Shown: one piece after another, positions 1 to 6,643 of the stretch
Layout: each line of letters opens with the position of its first letter
Numbering within the stretch: the stretch's first letter is position 1
Assembly (NCBI GenBank): GCA_026397695.1
Contig: JAPLUJ010000494.1
Coordinates: 1 to 10,885 of the forward strand
DNA length: 10,885 nucleotides
Source of the DNA: Verrucomicrobiota bacterium
GTDB taxonomy: Bacteria; Verrucomicrobiota; Verrucomicrobiia; Verrucomicrobiales; Akkermansiaceae
Direction: 5' to 3'
Made by a program: the position numbers and the translations under genes
The notes under the pieces: model-generated
Databases searched by the model: none
What the model saw: only the letters and a program-made list of their open reading frames with translations
Told to the model about the DNA's origin: nothing

Positions 1-250
1 GCGCTTAGCCATTCGCTTCCTCCGTGTCCTTTCAGGCCGCAAGGCCAGTCACGGCGCGGCGCGGCCGCCACGCCCTACCATTTCAGGGAATCCGGCTTGC
101 TCGACACTACGGCGTTTCCGAGGTCAAACGCTGAGTTGTGGGTGTTACCGCCTCACGCTTCGAGTCTGCGCGAGCCTCTGGGGGGGCGCGGATACCAGAT
201 GCTCGCGCAGGCTGCTTCTGCTATCTATCAAGAATCCCGGGGTGGGCGGT
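1..250. other. Gene-free left edge
   Basis: No convincing coding region is seen on either strand; the short open frames here have no recognisable motif and partly run antisense into hisA. The stretch holds a small GGCC-GCAA-GGCC hairpin (35-46), a CG-rich run around 50-70, and a long stem-loop at 163-213 that is listed separately. I see no tRNA, rRNA or insertion-sequence end. It is the region 3' of hisA, which is read leftward into it. Confidence 0.5.
163..213. other. Stem-loop downstream of hisA
   Basis: CTGCGCGAGC at 166-175 pairs perfectly with GCTCGCGCAG at 201-210. After a single mismatch (176/200) the helix continues with TCTGG (177-181) and CCAGA (195-199), leaving a 13-nt G-rich apical loop. 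The outer bases A163-G164 also pair with C212-T213. It lies about 40 nt past the hisA stop codon and could end or stabilise the msrA-dapF-hisA transcript. No T-run follows on the minus strand, so it is not a classic intrinsic terminator. A small structured RNA is the alternative. Confidence 0.4.
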
Positions 251-1021
251 TCAGAAGGTGCGTTGGTTCCAGGCGACCAAGTCCTTGTAAGCAAGCCCGG
301 TGCCGCCGAAAAGATCGAGCGCGCTGCCCACCGTGATGTCCACCCGGCCGTGCCCGGCGCTCGCGACGAGCCGCACGTCGTCCATGGTGGCCGCGCCGCC
401 GGCATAGGTGAGGGGGATTTTTCCCCACGAGCCTAACAGGGCCACGAGTTCCGCGTCGATTCCGCCGCACAGGCCCTCGACGTCGGCGGCGTGGATCAGG
501 AATTCCGCGCAATGCGGCGCGAGGAAATCGAGTGTGGCCGGGGTGACGTGCAGCGCGGTGAGTGTCTGCCAGCGGTTCATCGCCACCGTCCAACCGTGAG
601 GAGAGCGGCGGCAGGACAGGTCGATGACGAGCTTGTCGGCACCGATCGATTGCTTCAGCGCCGCCAAGGAGTCTGATAGAAACGCCCCGCCGGCATCGAA
701 CAACGCGGAAGTGACGATCACGTGGCTGGCTCCGGCGTCGAGCCAGGCAGCGGCATTGGTTGCGGTGATGCCGCCGCCGATCTGCAGGCCGCCGGGCCAC
801 GCGGCGAGCGCCTCGCGGGCCGCCGCGTCATTGCCCGGGCCGAGTTGGATGATGTGGCCGCCGGTGAGGTGGTCTGCGCGGAATGTTTGCGCGAACCAAG
901 CGGGAGACCGGTCTGAGACGAAGTTTTCCTGCAGTCCCGAGCCATCGTCGCGCAGGCTGCCGCCGACGATTTGTTTGACCTTTCCCTGATGGAGGTCGAT
1001 GCACGGGCGAAAGCGGGTCAT
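251..1021 (-). CDS. hisA: HisA, eukaryotic-type ProFAR isomerase (histidine biosynthesis)
   Basis: The enzyme is phosphoribosylformimino-5-aminoimidazole carboxamide ribotide isomerase, an Amadori rearrangement and the fourth step of histidine synthesis, in the cytoplasm. The 256-residue protein is a (beta/alpha)8 barrel. Its opening (CIDLHQGKVKQIVGG) and its centre (FLIHAADVEGLCGGID) closely resemble yeast HIS6 as I recall it, not the usual bacterial HisA (which starts like IPAIDLxxGxxVRL). The catalytic aspartates should be D9 and D180. Phosphate-binding glycines are at 82-84 (IGGGI), 207-210 (AGGA) and 231-240 (VGSALDLFGG). The ATG lies 3 nt after the dapF stop, so the two are probably co-translated. 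No other his gene is in the window. Family assignment is firm; the eukaryotic-type subfamily call rests on motif recall. Confidence 0.93.
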   Translation of the reverse strand: MTRFRPCIDLHQGKVKQIVGGSLRDDGSGLQENFVSDRSPAWFAQTFRADHLTGGHIIQLGPGNDAAAREALAAWPGGLQIGGGITATNAAAWLDAGASHVIVTSALFDAGGAFLSDSLAALKQSIGADKLVIDLSCRRSPHGWTVAMNRWQTLTALHVTPATLDFLAPHCAEFLIHAADVEGLCGGIDAELVALLGSWGKIPLTYAGGAATMDDVRLVASAGHGRVDITVGSALDLFGGTGLAYKDLVAWNQRTF

Positions 1022-1024
1022 GGC

Positions 1025-1846
1025 TCAGATATCTATTTCGCCCTCGAACACGAAGTCCGCAGGGCCGGTGAGGGTAACATTTGTGAAGGAACGCTCGCCG
1101 GATTTTTCAAATCCGATCTCCAGGGTGTCGCCGCCGGCGACATCGACTCTGATCGGCGAGGCGGATCCTGTTAGAAGGTGATGGATCAGGGCACAGGCGA
1201 CCATGCCGGTGCCACAGGCCAGGGTTTCATCCTCGACGCCGCGTTCGTAGGTGCGGATTTCGAGGTGGCCGGGGCGGAGCACGGTGGCGAAGTTCGCGTT
1301 GGTGCCCGCCGGGGCGAATGCCGGGTGCCGGCGGATCGCCTGGCCATGGACGAAGACGTCGAGTTCCTCGAACGCCTCGCCACCGGGCACGAAAGCCACG
1401 ACGTGGGGGACGCCGGTATTGATGAAATGCAGCGTGGCATCCAGATCCGGAATGGTGGCCCCGGTGTCGAGCCGGAGATCCTTGGGTTGGGACATGGCGA
1501 TGCGCACCTCGTCACCCACCATCTCCGCAGCCAGAATGCCGGCCCGGGTCTCGAAGGTCACCCGGTCGGGATTTTCCTTGAGCAGATGCGCGGTGAAACG
1601 GCCGAAGCAGCGCGCGCCATTGCCGCACATTTCGGCTTCGCCACCGTCGGCATTGTAGTAACGGAATTTGAAATCCGCGCCCATTTCAGCCGGTTCCACG
1701 GCGAGCAGTCCGTCCGCGCCGATGCCGCGATGCCGGTCGCAGAGGGCCTCGATGGTGGCGGCGTCGAGCGCAACCGTTAGATCGCGGTTATCGATGACGA
1801 TGAAGTCATTGCCGGCGCCGTTCATTTTGAAAAAGTGGAGGAGCAT
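1025..1846 (-). CDS. dapF: Diaminopimelate epimerase DapF
   Basis: DapF converts LL-diaminopimelate to the meso form, the precursor of lysine and of the peptidoglycan cross-link; it is cytoplasmic and cofactor-free. At 273 residues it has the normal family length. Both halves of the two-cysteine active site are visible: C74 in MCGNGARC and C211 in TLACGTG. The N-terminal substrate-binding signature KMNGAGNDF starts at residue 7, and GTNANF and ERGVEDETLACGTG are also present. The chosen start gives MLLHFFKMNGAGNDF, the usual short lead before the motif. No Shine-Dalgarno sequence is seen. It sits 27 nt after msrA and 3 nt before hisA on the same strand, so the three are probably one transcript. 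Confidence 0.97.
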   Translation of the reverse strand: MLLHFFKMNGAGNDFIVIDNRDLTVALDAATIEALCDRHRGIGADGLLAVEPAEMGADFKFRYYNADGGEAEMCGNGARCFGRFTAHLLKENPDRVTFETRAGILAAEMVGDEVRIAMSQPKDLRLDTGATIPDLDATLHFINTGVPHVVAFVPGGEAFEELDVFVHGQAIRRHPAFAPAGTNANFATVLRPGHLEIRTYERGVEDETLACGTGMVACALIHHLLTGSASPIRVDVAGGDTLEIGFEKSGERSFTNVTLTGPADFVFEGEIDI

Positions 1847-1873
1847 GGGAGGCGGGTGGTTGATTGTTAGGTA

Positions 1874-2497
1874 TCAATGATCGAGTTTCAATTTCTTGAG
1901 TTTCGGTTCGATGACGATTTTGCAATACGGGTTTTTGGTTTTGTTTGCGAAGTAATAGTTCTGGTGATCCTTGGGCGCGGGATAAAATTCGGAGGCCTTG
2001 GTGATTTCGGTGACGACGGGGTCTTTGAAATTTCCCGCGGCGGCGGCCTTGGAGGTTTCGGCGGTTTGTTTCTGTGCCTCGGAATGATAGAAAATCACCG
2101 AGCGGTATTGCGTGCCGGTGTCGCCGCCCTGGCGGTTGAGGGTGGTCGGGTCGTGCAGGTTCCAGAACCACTCGAGGATTTTCGCGCAGGAGATTTTTTG
2201 GGGGTCGAACACGATCCGGAGGACTTCGGCGTGGCCGGTATCGCCGGTGCAGACTTGGGCGTAATCCGGATTTTTCACCGTGCCCCCCATGAAGCCCGGC
2301 GTGGCGGAGAACACGCCATCCAATTGCCGATAGACGGCCTCGACACACCAGTAACAACCGGCGCCGAGGGTGATGGTTTCAGCTCCGGCGGGGATTTCCG
2401 GCGTTGTGGCGGGGGCATCGGACATGGTTTTTTTTTCAGGTTGGCAGGAGGCCAGCATCGGCAGAACCGCCAGCATGGCGAGAGCGAGTTTGTTCAT
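1874..2497 (-). CDS. msrA: Lipoprotein peptide-methionine (S)-S-oxide reductase MsrA
   Basis: MsrA reduces methionine-S-sulfoxide in damaged proteins. The 207-residue protein begins with a lipoprotein signal peptide (MNKL, hydrophobic stretch, LASC lipobox, Cys18), so it should be lipid-anchored outside the cytoplasm, repairing envelope proteins. The catalytic motif GCYWCVEAVY has nucleophile C48 and E53. Other family motifs are GDTGHAE, GDTGTQYRS and HQNYYF. A late cysteine in NPYCKIVIEPKLKK may be the resolving one. Residue 19 after the anchor cysteine is Gln, not Asp, so if Lol sorting rules apply it would go to the outer membrane. A nine-A run in the coding strand (2436-2428) lies between the lipobox and an in-frame Met25. 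It is first in the unit with dapF and hisA. Confidence 0.95.
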   Translation of the reverse strand: MNKLALAMLAVLPMLASCQPEKKTMSDAPATTPEIPAGAETITLGAGCYWCVEAVYRQLDGVFSATPGFMGGTVKNPDYAQVCTGDTGHAEVLRIVFDPQKISCAKILEWFWNLHDPTTLNRQGGDTGTQYRSVIFYHSEAQKQTAETSKAAAAGNFKDPVVTEITKASEFYPAPKDHQNYYFANKTKNPYCKIVIEPKLKKLKLDH

Positions 2498-2517
2498 GGC
2501 GGTGTGAGGTATGAGAG

Positions 2518-2546
2518 ATAATAGGTTTTGTTACTTGGAAATGCAA
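2518..2546 (-). promoter_or_regulatory. Probable sigma70-type promoter of msrA-dapF-hisA
   Basis: On the minus strand a -35-like TTGCAT (2546-2541) is followed, after exactly 17 nt, by TATTAT (2523-2518), which matches the -10 consensus at five of six positions. Transcription would start near 2511, giving a leader of roughly 14 nt before the msrA ATG at 2497, with no Shine-Dalgarno sequence. The whole element fits in the 50-bp gap between the end of the metallo-hydrolase gene and msrA, an AT-rich patch in otherwise GC-rich DNA. The -35 match is weak (three of six). Confidence 0.55.
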
Positions 2547-2547
2547 T

Positions 2548-3410
2548 TCACCACTCGATGCCCACCCCTTCCTCGGGGATGAGGATCTGGTCGCGGATGC
2601 CGAGGTAATCGGCTTCAGCTAACAGCCGTCCGAGCGGTTCATCGAGCGGTTCGTTGCCTAACGGAAATGTGCCGTAGTGCATGGGGATGAGCATTTTCGC
2701 GTCGAGATCGACAAACGCGCGCACGGCATCCTCCGGGTTCATGTGGACGTCGCGGCCGCTCGGCGTATCGTAGGCGCCGATAGGCATGAGCGCGATGTCT
2801 ATTTCATAGCGGCTGCCGATTTCCCGGAAGCCCTCGAAATAGGCGCTATCGCCACAGTGGAAGACACTCTTGCCGCCGGCGCGCACGATGTAGCCGCCGA
2901 AATCGCGGTGGGTATCATGCAGGAATCGCGCGCCCCAATGGTGCGAGGGCGTGTGGATGATTTCGAGGTTGTCGAAGCATAACTCGTCCCACACGTTCAT
3001 TTCATGGATGGCCGGAAAACCAAGGCGCTTGACTAGTGGTCGAAGTGCGCGTGGGTGACGAGCACCAGATCGACCTCCGGCACTCCGTGCAGGTCGAGGC
3101 CCGGCACGCGGCGGCGCTTCACCGGGCCATGCCACTTCGCCCAATTCGGATCGACGATCACCGAGTGGCCGGCAAATTGCAGGAAAAACGACGCATGGCC
3201 GATCCAGGTGACGCGCACCTTGTCGGGATCGGGCGGTGCCAGCACCGGTTCCAGCACATTGCCCGCCCTGCGCCGGAACATTCCAGGCACGAGGCGGTGG
3301 CGCAGGAAGCGCAGATTGCGTGCCGGCCAGCCTTTTTGCGGCAGGAGGTCGGTGTAACGGGCGGCGAGTTGGCGGCGCGGTGTTGGCGGATCGGGTTCCA
3401 CGGGTGGCAT
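2548..3410 (-). pseudogene. Metallo-beta-lactamase-fold hydrolase, broken by an internal deletion
   Basis: This is an UlaG/NAPE-PLD-like zinc hydrolase split across two frames. The N-terminal part (3410 to about 3036) reads MPPVEPDPPT..., TWIGHASFFLQFAGHSVIVDP, then LVTHAHFDH, the first metal motif, and hits a stop codon at once (3035-3033). From about 3030 onward the other minus frame continues with LVKRLGFPAIHE, PSHHWGARF, HCGDSAYFEGF, PIGAYDT and PMHYGTFPLGNEP, which carry the remaining metal ligands, and ends at 2548. Family members normally have some 25-35 residues between HxHxDH and the LVKRLGF-like segment; here there are none. So the lesion looks like a deletion of roughly 80-100 bp whose length is not a multiple of three. 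The substrate is unknown. The AAGGA touching the ATG is too close to be an ideal ribosome site. Confidence 0.8.
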
Positions 3411-3543
3411 TCCTTAACACAGACACTGCCGCCATGCCTCAAAAAAAATCCGTTTGGCACGCCAATCCAGCGGATTGCCCGGACATGGGACGGATTTCCG
3501 AGCTTGCGGGAAGCGGGCGCCAGATGCTGGTTAGAGTGACGTT

Positions 3544-5124
3544 TCAATACGCCGCGGCGCAGGCGGCAGCGGCGATTTTCATGCCGTCCATGGCGGCGCT
3601 GACGATGCCGCCGGCGTAGCCCGCGCCTTCGCCACAGGGGAACAATCCGCCGAGTTGCGGGTGTTCGAGCGTGTCGTCGCGGCGGGGGATTCTAACCGGC
3701 GAGCTGGTGCGGGTTTCGAATCCTAACAAGAGCGCCTCACGCGAGGCATAGCCGCGCATCCGGCGGTCGAAGAGGCGCAGGCCCTCGCGCATCCGGCGGG
3801 TGATTTCCGGTGGCAGCAGATCGTGCAACGGGGCGGCATGGATGCCGGGGAAATAGCTGGTTGGCGGGAGATCCGCCGAGATTTTCCCGGCGAGGAAATC
3901 CGTGACCCGCTGGGCGGGGGCCACTTGGCCGCCACCCCCGGCAGTCTTGGCCGCCCGTTCTAACAATTTTTGGAATGCCATGCCTGCCAGCACGCCATGT
4001 TCCTTGGCCAGCGGTTGGAGGTCGGCGGGTTCGACGGTGGTCACCATGCCTGCGTTGGCGAAGGGCGAGTCACGCCGCGAGAGACTCATGCCGTTGACGA
4101 CGACCTCGTCGTTTTCGGTCGCTGCGGGAATGATCCAGCCTCCCGGGCACATGCAAAACGAGTGCACGCCCCGGTGGCGGATTGTCGTGGCCAGGTGGTA
4201 ACGCGCCGCAGGCAGCAGGCGGGGCCGTGGCTGGCCCGGGTCGAGATGGTATTGCGTGCCGTCGATGAACGCTTGCGGATGCTCGATGCGGCAACCCACG
4301 GCGAAGGGTTTGGGCTCTAACAGAACATTCCGGGCCTCCAGCAAGCGGTAGATGTCACGCGCCGAGTGACCGCTGGCGAGGATCACGGCAGCGGCATGGA
4401 TCTCATTGCCATCAGCGGTCACGACACCGCGGATGTGCTGATTTTCGATGAGCAAATCGACGACCTTGGTGAGGAAGCGGACTTCGCCGCCGGCATTGAG
4501 GATCGAGGTGCGGATCGCCTGGATGACGTTGGGCAGGAGATTGGAGCCGATGTGCGGGTGGGCGTCTGTTAGAATACGTGGTGGTGCGCCGTGGGCGACG
4601 AGGATTTCATAGATTCTGGCGACGGGGCCGCGCTTGGTGGCGCGGGTGTAGAGTTTGCCATCGGAGAAGGTGCCGGCACCGCCTTCGCCGAAGCAATAAT
4701 TGGATTCTTCGATGACGCGGCCTTCGCGCAGCAGCGGCGCGAGGTCGAAGCGGCGTGCGCTGGCGTCCTTGCCGCGTTCGAGAACGATGGGTTTCACGCC
4801 GTTTTCGAGGCAGCGCAGCGCGGCAAACATCCCGGCCGGCCCGCAACCCACGATGATGACCGTGCGGGCACCCGACGGGAGCGGAGGCACCGACCAGTGC
4901 GGCGTGATATCCGGTGCCGGCGGGCCGTCGAGGGCGACATCGAGGCGGAGTTGCACCTTGATGGACTTGTGACGTGCGTCGATCGAGTGCTTGCGCAGGG
5001 TCACCCCACCGATGCGGCTAACAGGCACGCCCAGAATCGCCGCTGCGGCCTCCCGGCGGGCCGCGTCCTCTGCGGACTTTTCGAGAGGCAGCACGATATC
5101 GACGGTGTGGATCGGCGCTGGCAC
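3544..5124 (-). CDS. FAD-dependent dehydrogenase of unknown substrate (COG2509-like)
   Basis: The protein has 526 residues. An N-terminal domain of about 85 residues precedes a FAD-binding Rossmann core with GCGPAGMFAAL (GxGxxG at 93-98) and the ribose-binding acid in VLERG (E116). A strongly conserved SNYCFGEGGAGTFSDGKLYTR block lies near 141-161. The C-terminal FAD motif is LFPCGEGAGYAGGIVSAAMDGMKIA. This matches the uncharacterised FAD-dependent dehydrogenase family (COG2509), distantly related to HI0933-like flavoproteins; the substrate and physiological role are not known to me. The start codon is GTG (5124-5122); no in-frame ATG with a better ribosome site is evident. It is the last intact gene of the minus-strand unit beginning at 6444, 32 nt after the thioesterase gene. 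Confidence 0.85.
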   Translation of the reverse strand: MPAPIHTVDIVLPLEKSAEDAARREAAAAILGVPVSRIGGVTLRKHSIDARHKSIKVQLRLDVALDGPPAPDITPHWSVPPLPSGARTVIIVGCGPAGMFAALRCLENGVKPIVLERGKDASARRFDLAPLLREGRVIEESNYCFGEGGAGTFSDGKLYTRATKRGPVARIYEILVAHGAPPRILTDAHPHIGSNLLPNVIQAIRTSILNAGGEVRFLTKVVDLLIENQHIRGVVTADGNEIHAAAVILASGHSARDIYRLLEARNVLLEPKPFAVGCRIEHPQAFIDGTQYHLDPGQPRPRLLPAARYHLATTIRHRGVHSFCMCPGGWIIPAATENDEVVVNGMSLSRRDSPFANAGMVTTVEPADLQPLAKEHGVLAGMAFQKLLERAAKTAGGGGQVAPAQRVTDFLAGKISADLPPTSYFPGIHAAPLHDLLPPEITRRMREGLRLFDRRMRGYASREALLLGFETRTSSPVRIPRRDDTLEHPQLGGLFPCGEGAGYAGGIVSAAMDGMKIAAAACAAAY

Positions 5125-5156
5125 GGCGGTGATGGAATGCGCCCGGCAACGCGGGG

Positions 5157-5504
5157 TCAGTCGCGGAGCGGGCGCTTGCGTCCCGCATCATCCACTCTCA
5201 CGAAGGTCACGCGGGTTGAAAAAATCGCATGCGGTCCGGCTTTTTCATCGATCACCTCCACTGCATAGCAGACGCTGGTGGTTCCCTCGTGGTGGCGGTT
5301 ACAGGTGATTTTCAGGATCGTTCCATCGCGCACGCCGTGATGAAACTCGACGGTATCCATGGCCACGGTGACGAACTGGCAGAGCGGGTAGTCCAGGCTG
5401 GCGGCGATCCATGACGCCTCGTCGATCCAGGCGAGCAAGCGACCACCAAAGAGGAACCCGTAGTGGTTCAGGTCGCCGGGCAGGATGAGACGATGGGTTT
5501 CCAT
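5157..5504 (-). CDS. Hotdog-fold acyl-CoA thioesterase
   Basis: This 115-residue single-hotdog protein resembles YciA/BFIT-type acyl-CoA thioesterases, which hydrolyse acyl-CoA to free acid and CoA in the cytoplasm. The active-site helix region reads LPGDLNHYGFLFGGRLLAWIDEASW, with the family GGxLLxxxDE pattern and probable catalytic D28. It is followed by FVTVAMDTVEFHHGVRDGTILKI and a final FVRVDDAGRKRPL strand, typical of the family. The open frame extends further upstream, but that part lies antiparallel in frame over the DoxX gene and looks random. The ATG at 5504 lies 5 nt after the DoxX stop codon and leaves the motif at its usual distance from the N-terminus. Acyl-chain preference cannot be read from the sequence. 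Confidence 0.85.
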   Translation of the reverse strand: METHRLILPGDLNHYGFLFGGRLLAWIDEASWIAASLDYPLCQFVTVAMDTVEFHHGVRDGTILKITCNRHHEGTTSVCYAVEVIDEKAGPHAIFSTRVTFVRVDDAGRKRPLRD

Positions 5505-5509
5505 GAGGA

Positions 5510-5983
5510 TTACCAGCGACGGCGCTTGGGGTTGACGTAAATGCCCGCATCGCATGAAAAGACGCCGGCCCCCGTTAGAATTATGGCGATCAGCGGCATG
5601 AGATAAAGCAGGCCCAGTTCCTTCGCCTCGAGCACGGCCGGCGGGGAGACGAACCACGGCAGGGCTCCCTGACAACCAAAAACCGCCACCACCATGCTGA
5701 AGCCCAGAACGAAGGCCGCGGGGCGGGTCATCAGGCCGAGAATGATGAGGATGGACGCGCCGACCTCGGTGCCGATGCAGGCCAGCAAACTCACGCTGGA
5801 TGACATGTAATGAAGCGGAAAGAAATCCGGCACATAAAACACGCTCTTGAGCGCCGCATAGTGCTGGATTTTCGGAATCCCGTGCCCCCACAGCATCATC
5901 ATGCCGGTCATGACCCGCAGCGCAAGAATCCCGTGCGATGCGGCCGCATCACGCGTGCCGCAGTCAAAAAAGAATTTTTTCAT
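5510..5983 (-). CDS. DoxX-family membrane protein
   Basis: The 157-residue protein has four membrane segments, at about residues 16-38, 62-84, 86-104 and 123-142. The DoxX pattern is visible: LRVMTGMMMLWGHGIPKI in the first helix, and TEVGASILIILGLMTRPAAFVLGFSMVVAVF across helices two and three. Family members are small four-helix inner-membrane proteins linked in various bacteria to quinone, thiol or redox functions; the biochemical role is mostly undefined. Its ATG overlaps the stop codon of the KH-R3H gene by one base (TGATG), a typical coupling arrangement, and its stop is 5 nt before the thioesterase ATG. The C-terminus ends in a basic KRRRW tail, probably cytoplasmic. Confidence 0.85.
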   Translation of the reverse strand: MKKFFFDCGTRDAAASHGILALRVMTGMMMLWGHGIPKIQHYAALKSVFYVPDFFPLHYMSSSVSLLACIGTEVGASILIILGLMTRPAAFVLGFSMVVAVFGCQGALPWFVSPPAVLEAKELGLLYLMPLIAIILTGAGVFSCDAGIYVNPKRRRW

Positions 5984-6444
5984 CAGGTGGTGGGGGGGTT
6001 GACGGAAATGGTGATGCTTTTGAGGCGGTCGTCGCCATCCGGCGAGTGGGTCTGGATGAGCGGATCATCGACGAGGATGTGATGGACCATGCGGCGGTAG
6101 TAGGCGTTGAGCGGGCGCATCTGATAGGGATTGCCGGTGAGTTTCACGCGTTCCGCGATGTCTTTGATTTCCGCCGCCATTTGATCCTCGCGGATGGAGC
6201 GGAAATGCTCGCAATCCACCTTGATGCGTTCGGCTTTGGCGATTTGTCGGCGCAGGATGCGGTTGACGAGGTATTGCAGGTCGTCGAGGCGTTCACCATC
6301 GCGTCCGATGATGACCTTGCTATGCGCCGAGTGGATTTGCAGACACATGCCGTCATGGGTTTCCTGCACCTCGATGGTGGCCGCAAGGCCGAGATGTCCG
6401 AGCATCGTGTCGAGGATTTTCGCGGCTGTTTCGCTCGTGGTCAT
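5983..6444 (-). CDS. KH-R3H RNA-binding protein (Jag/KhpB-like)
   Basis: The 153-residue protein has a KH domain at about residues 20-80 with the RNA-contacting GxxG loop in IIGRDGERLDDLQYLV (46-60). It is followed by an R3H domain with the RxxxH core at R117-H121 (MRPLNAYYRRMVHHIL) and the family ending PLIQTHSPDGDDRLKSITI. This order is that of Jag/SpoIIIJ-associated protein (KhpB), a cytoplasmic RNA-binding protein that affects cell envelope growth in Gram-positive bacteria. The N-terminal Jag-N domain of many homologues is absent. It is not next to yidC/rnpA, where jag often lies; instead it heads a unit with DoxX, a thioesterase and a flavoprotein. A promoter-like element is positioned so that transcription could start at or next to the ATG. 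Confidence 0.9.
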   Translation of the reverse strand: MTTSETAAKILDTMLGHLGLAATIEVQETHDGMCLQIHSAHSKVIIGRDGERLDDLQYLVNRILRRQIAKAERIKVDCEHFRSIREDQMAAEIKDIAERVKLTGNPYQMRPLNAYYRRMVHHILVDDPLIQTHSPDGDDRLKSITISVNPPTT

Positions 6445-6643
6445 GAGGACAGTCTAATCAGATCCCCGACCGGGTCAATCCTCACTAACCCCATTGTGAC
6501 TGAAAAATGTACTCGGAACCCATGTCGCGCACATCCGCCGGGGCATGCCTGCCCGGCACCGCGGGGCCCGGTTAGAAAAAATCCGCCGCTTTGGGGAATT
6601 CGTGCTTGGCAGGGGCGGCCAAATCGGCCAAATCCACCCACGT
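6445..6643. promoter_or_regulatory. Divergent intergenic control region
   Basis: This 199-bp gap separates the minus-strand unit headed by the KH-R3H gene from the plus-strand galM-symporter unit, so promoters for both must lie here. The leftward promoter candidate is listed separately. For galM I see no convincing -35/-10 pair. Notable elements are a hairpin GCCGGG/CCCGGC at 6537-6542 and 6552-6557, two copies of the GTTAG word (6485-6489 reversed, 6571-6575), and a perfect 9-bp tandem repeat GGCCAAATC at 6617-6625 and 6626-6634, ending 9 nt before the galM ATG. An open frame that begins at 6545 and runs into galM is probably untranslated leader. Confidence 0.5.
6451..6478 (-). promoter_or_regulatory. 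Possible promoter of the KH-R3H/DoxX unit
   Basis: On the minus strand TTGACC (6478-6473, five of six matches to the -35 consensus) is followed after 16 nt by TAGACT (6456-6451, four of six matches to the -10 consensus). The predicted start would fall about seven bases downstream, at or within a few bases of the ATG at 6444, which would make the message leaderless or nearly so. This fits the missing Shine-Dalgarno sequence but is only a pattern match. Confidence 0.4.

Noticed and set aside
228..800. 190-codon open frame on the minus strand inside hisA
   Set aside because: Arg/His/Pro-rich shadow frame of hisA in GC-rich DNA; no family motif.
1178..1780. 200-codon open frame on the plus strand
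   Set aside because: Antisense shadow of dapF, whose catalytic motifs are complete on the minus strand.
1877..2521. 214-codon plus-strand frame opposite msrA
   Set aside because: Low-complexity Gly/Phe/Asp-rich mirror of msrA codons.
2548..3435. A single 295-codon minus-strand gene for the metallo-hydrolase
   Set aside because: Its first half (from the ATG at 3435) is Arg/Pro/Ala-rich with no resemblance to the family, while the true N-terminal half with WIGHASF and HAHFDH is in another frame.
4591..5268. 225-codon plus-strand frame
   Set aside because: Antisense to the FAD-dependent dehydrogenase and thioesterase; no recognisable domain.
5157..5891. Long form of the thioesterase (244 residues)
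   Set aside because: The N-terminal half overlaps the DoxX gene in another frame and is random-looking; the hotdog domain starts at the ATG at 5504.
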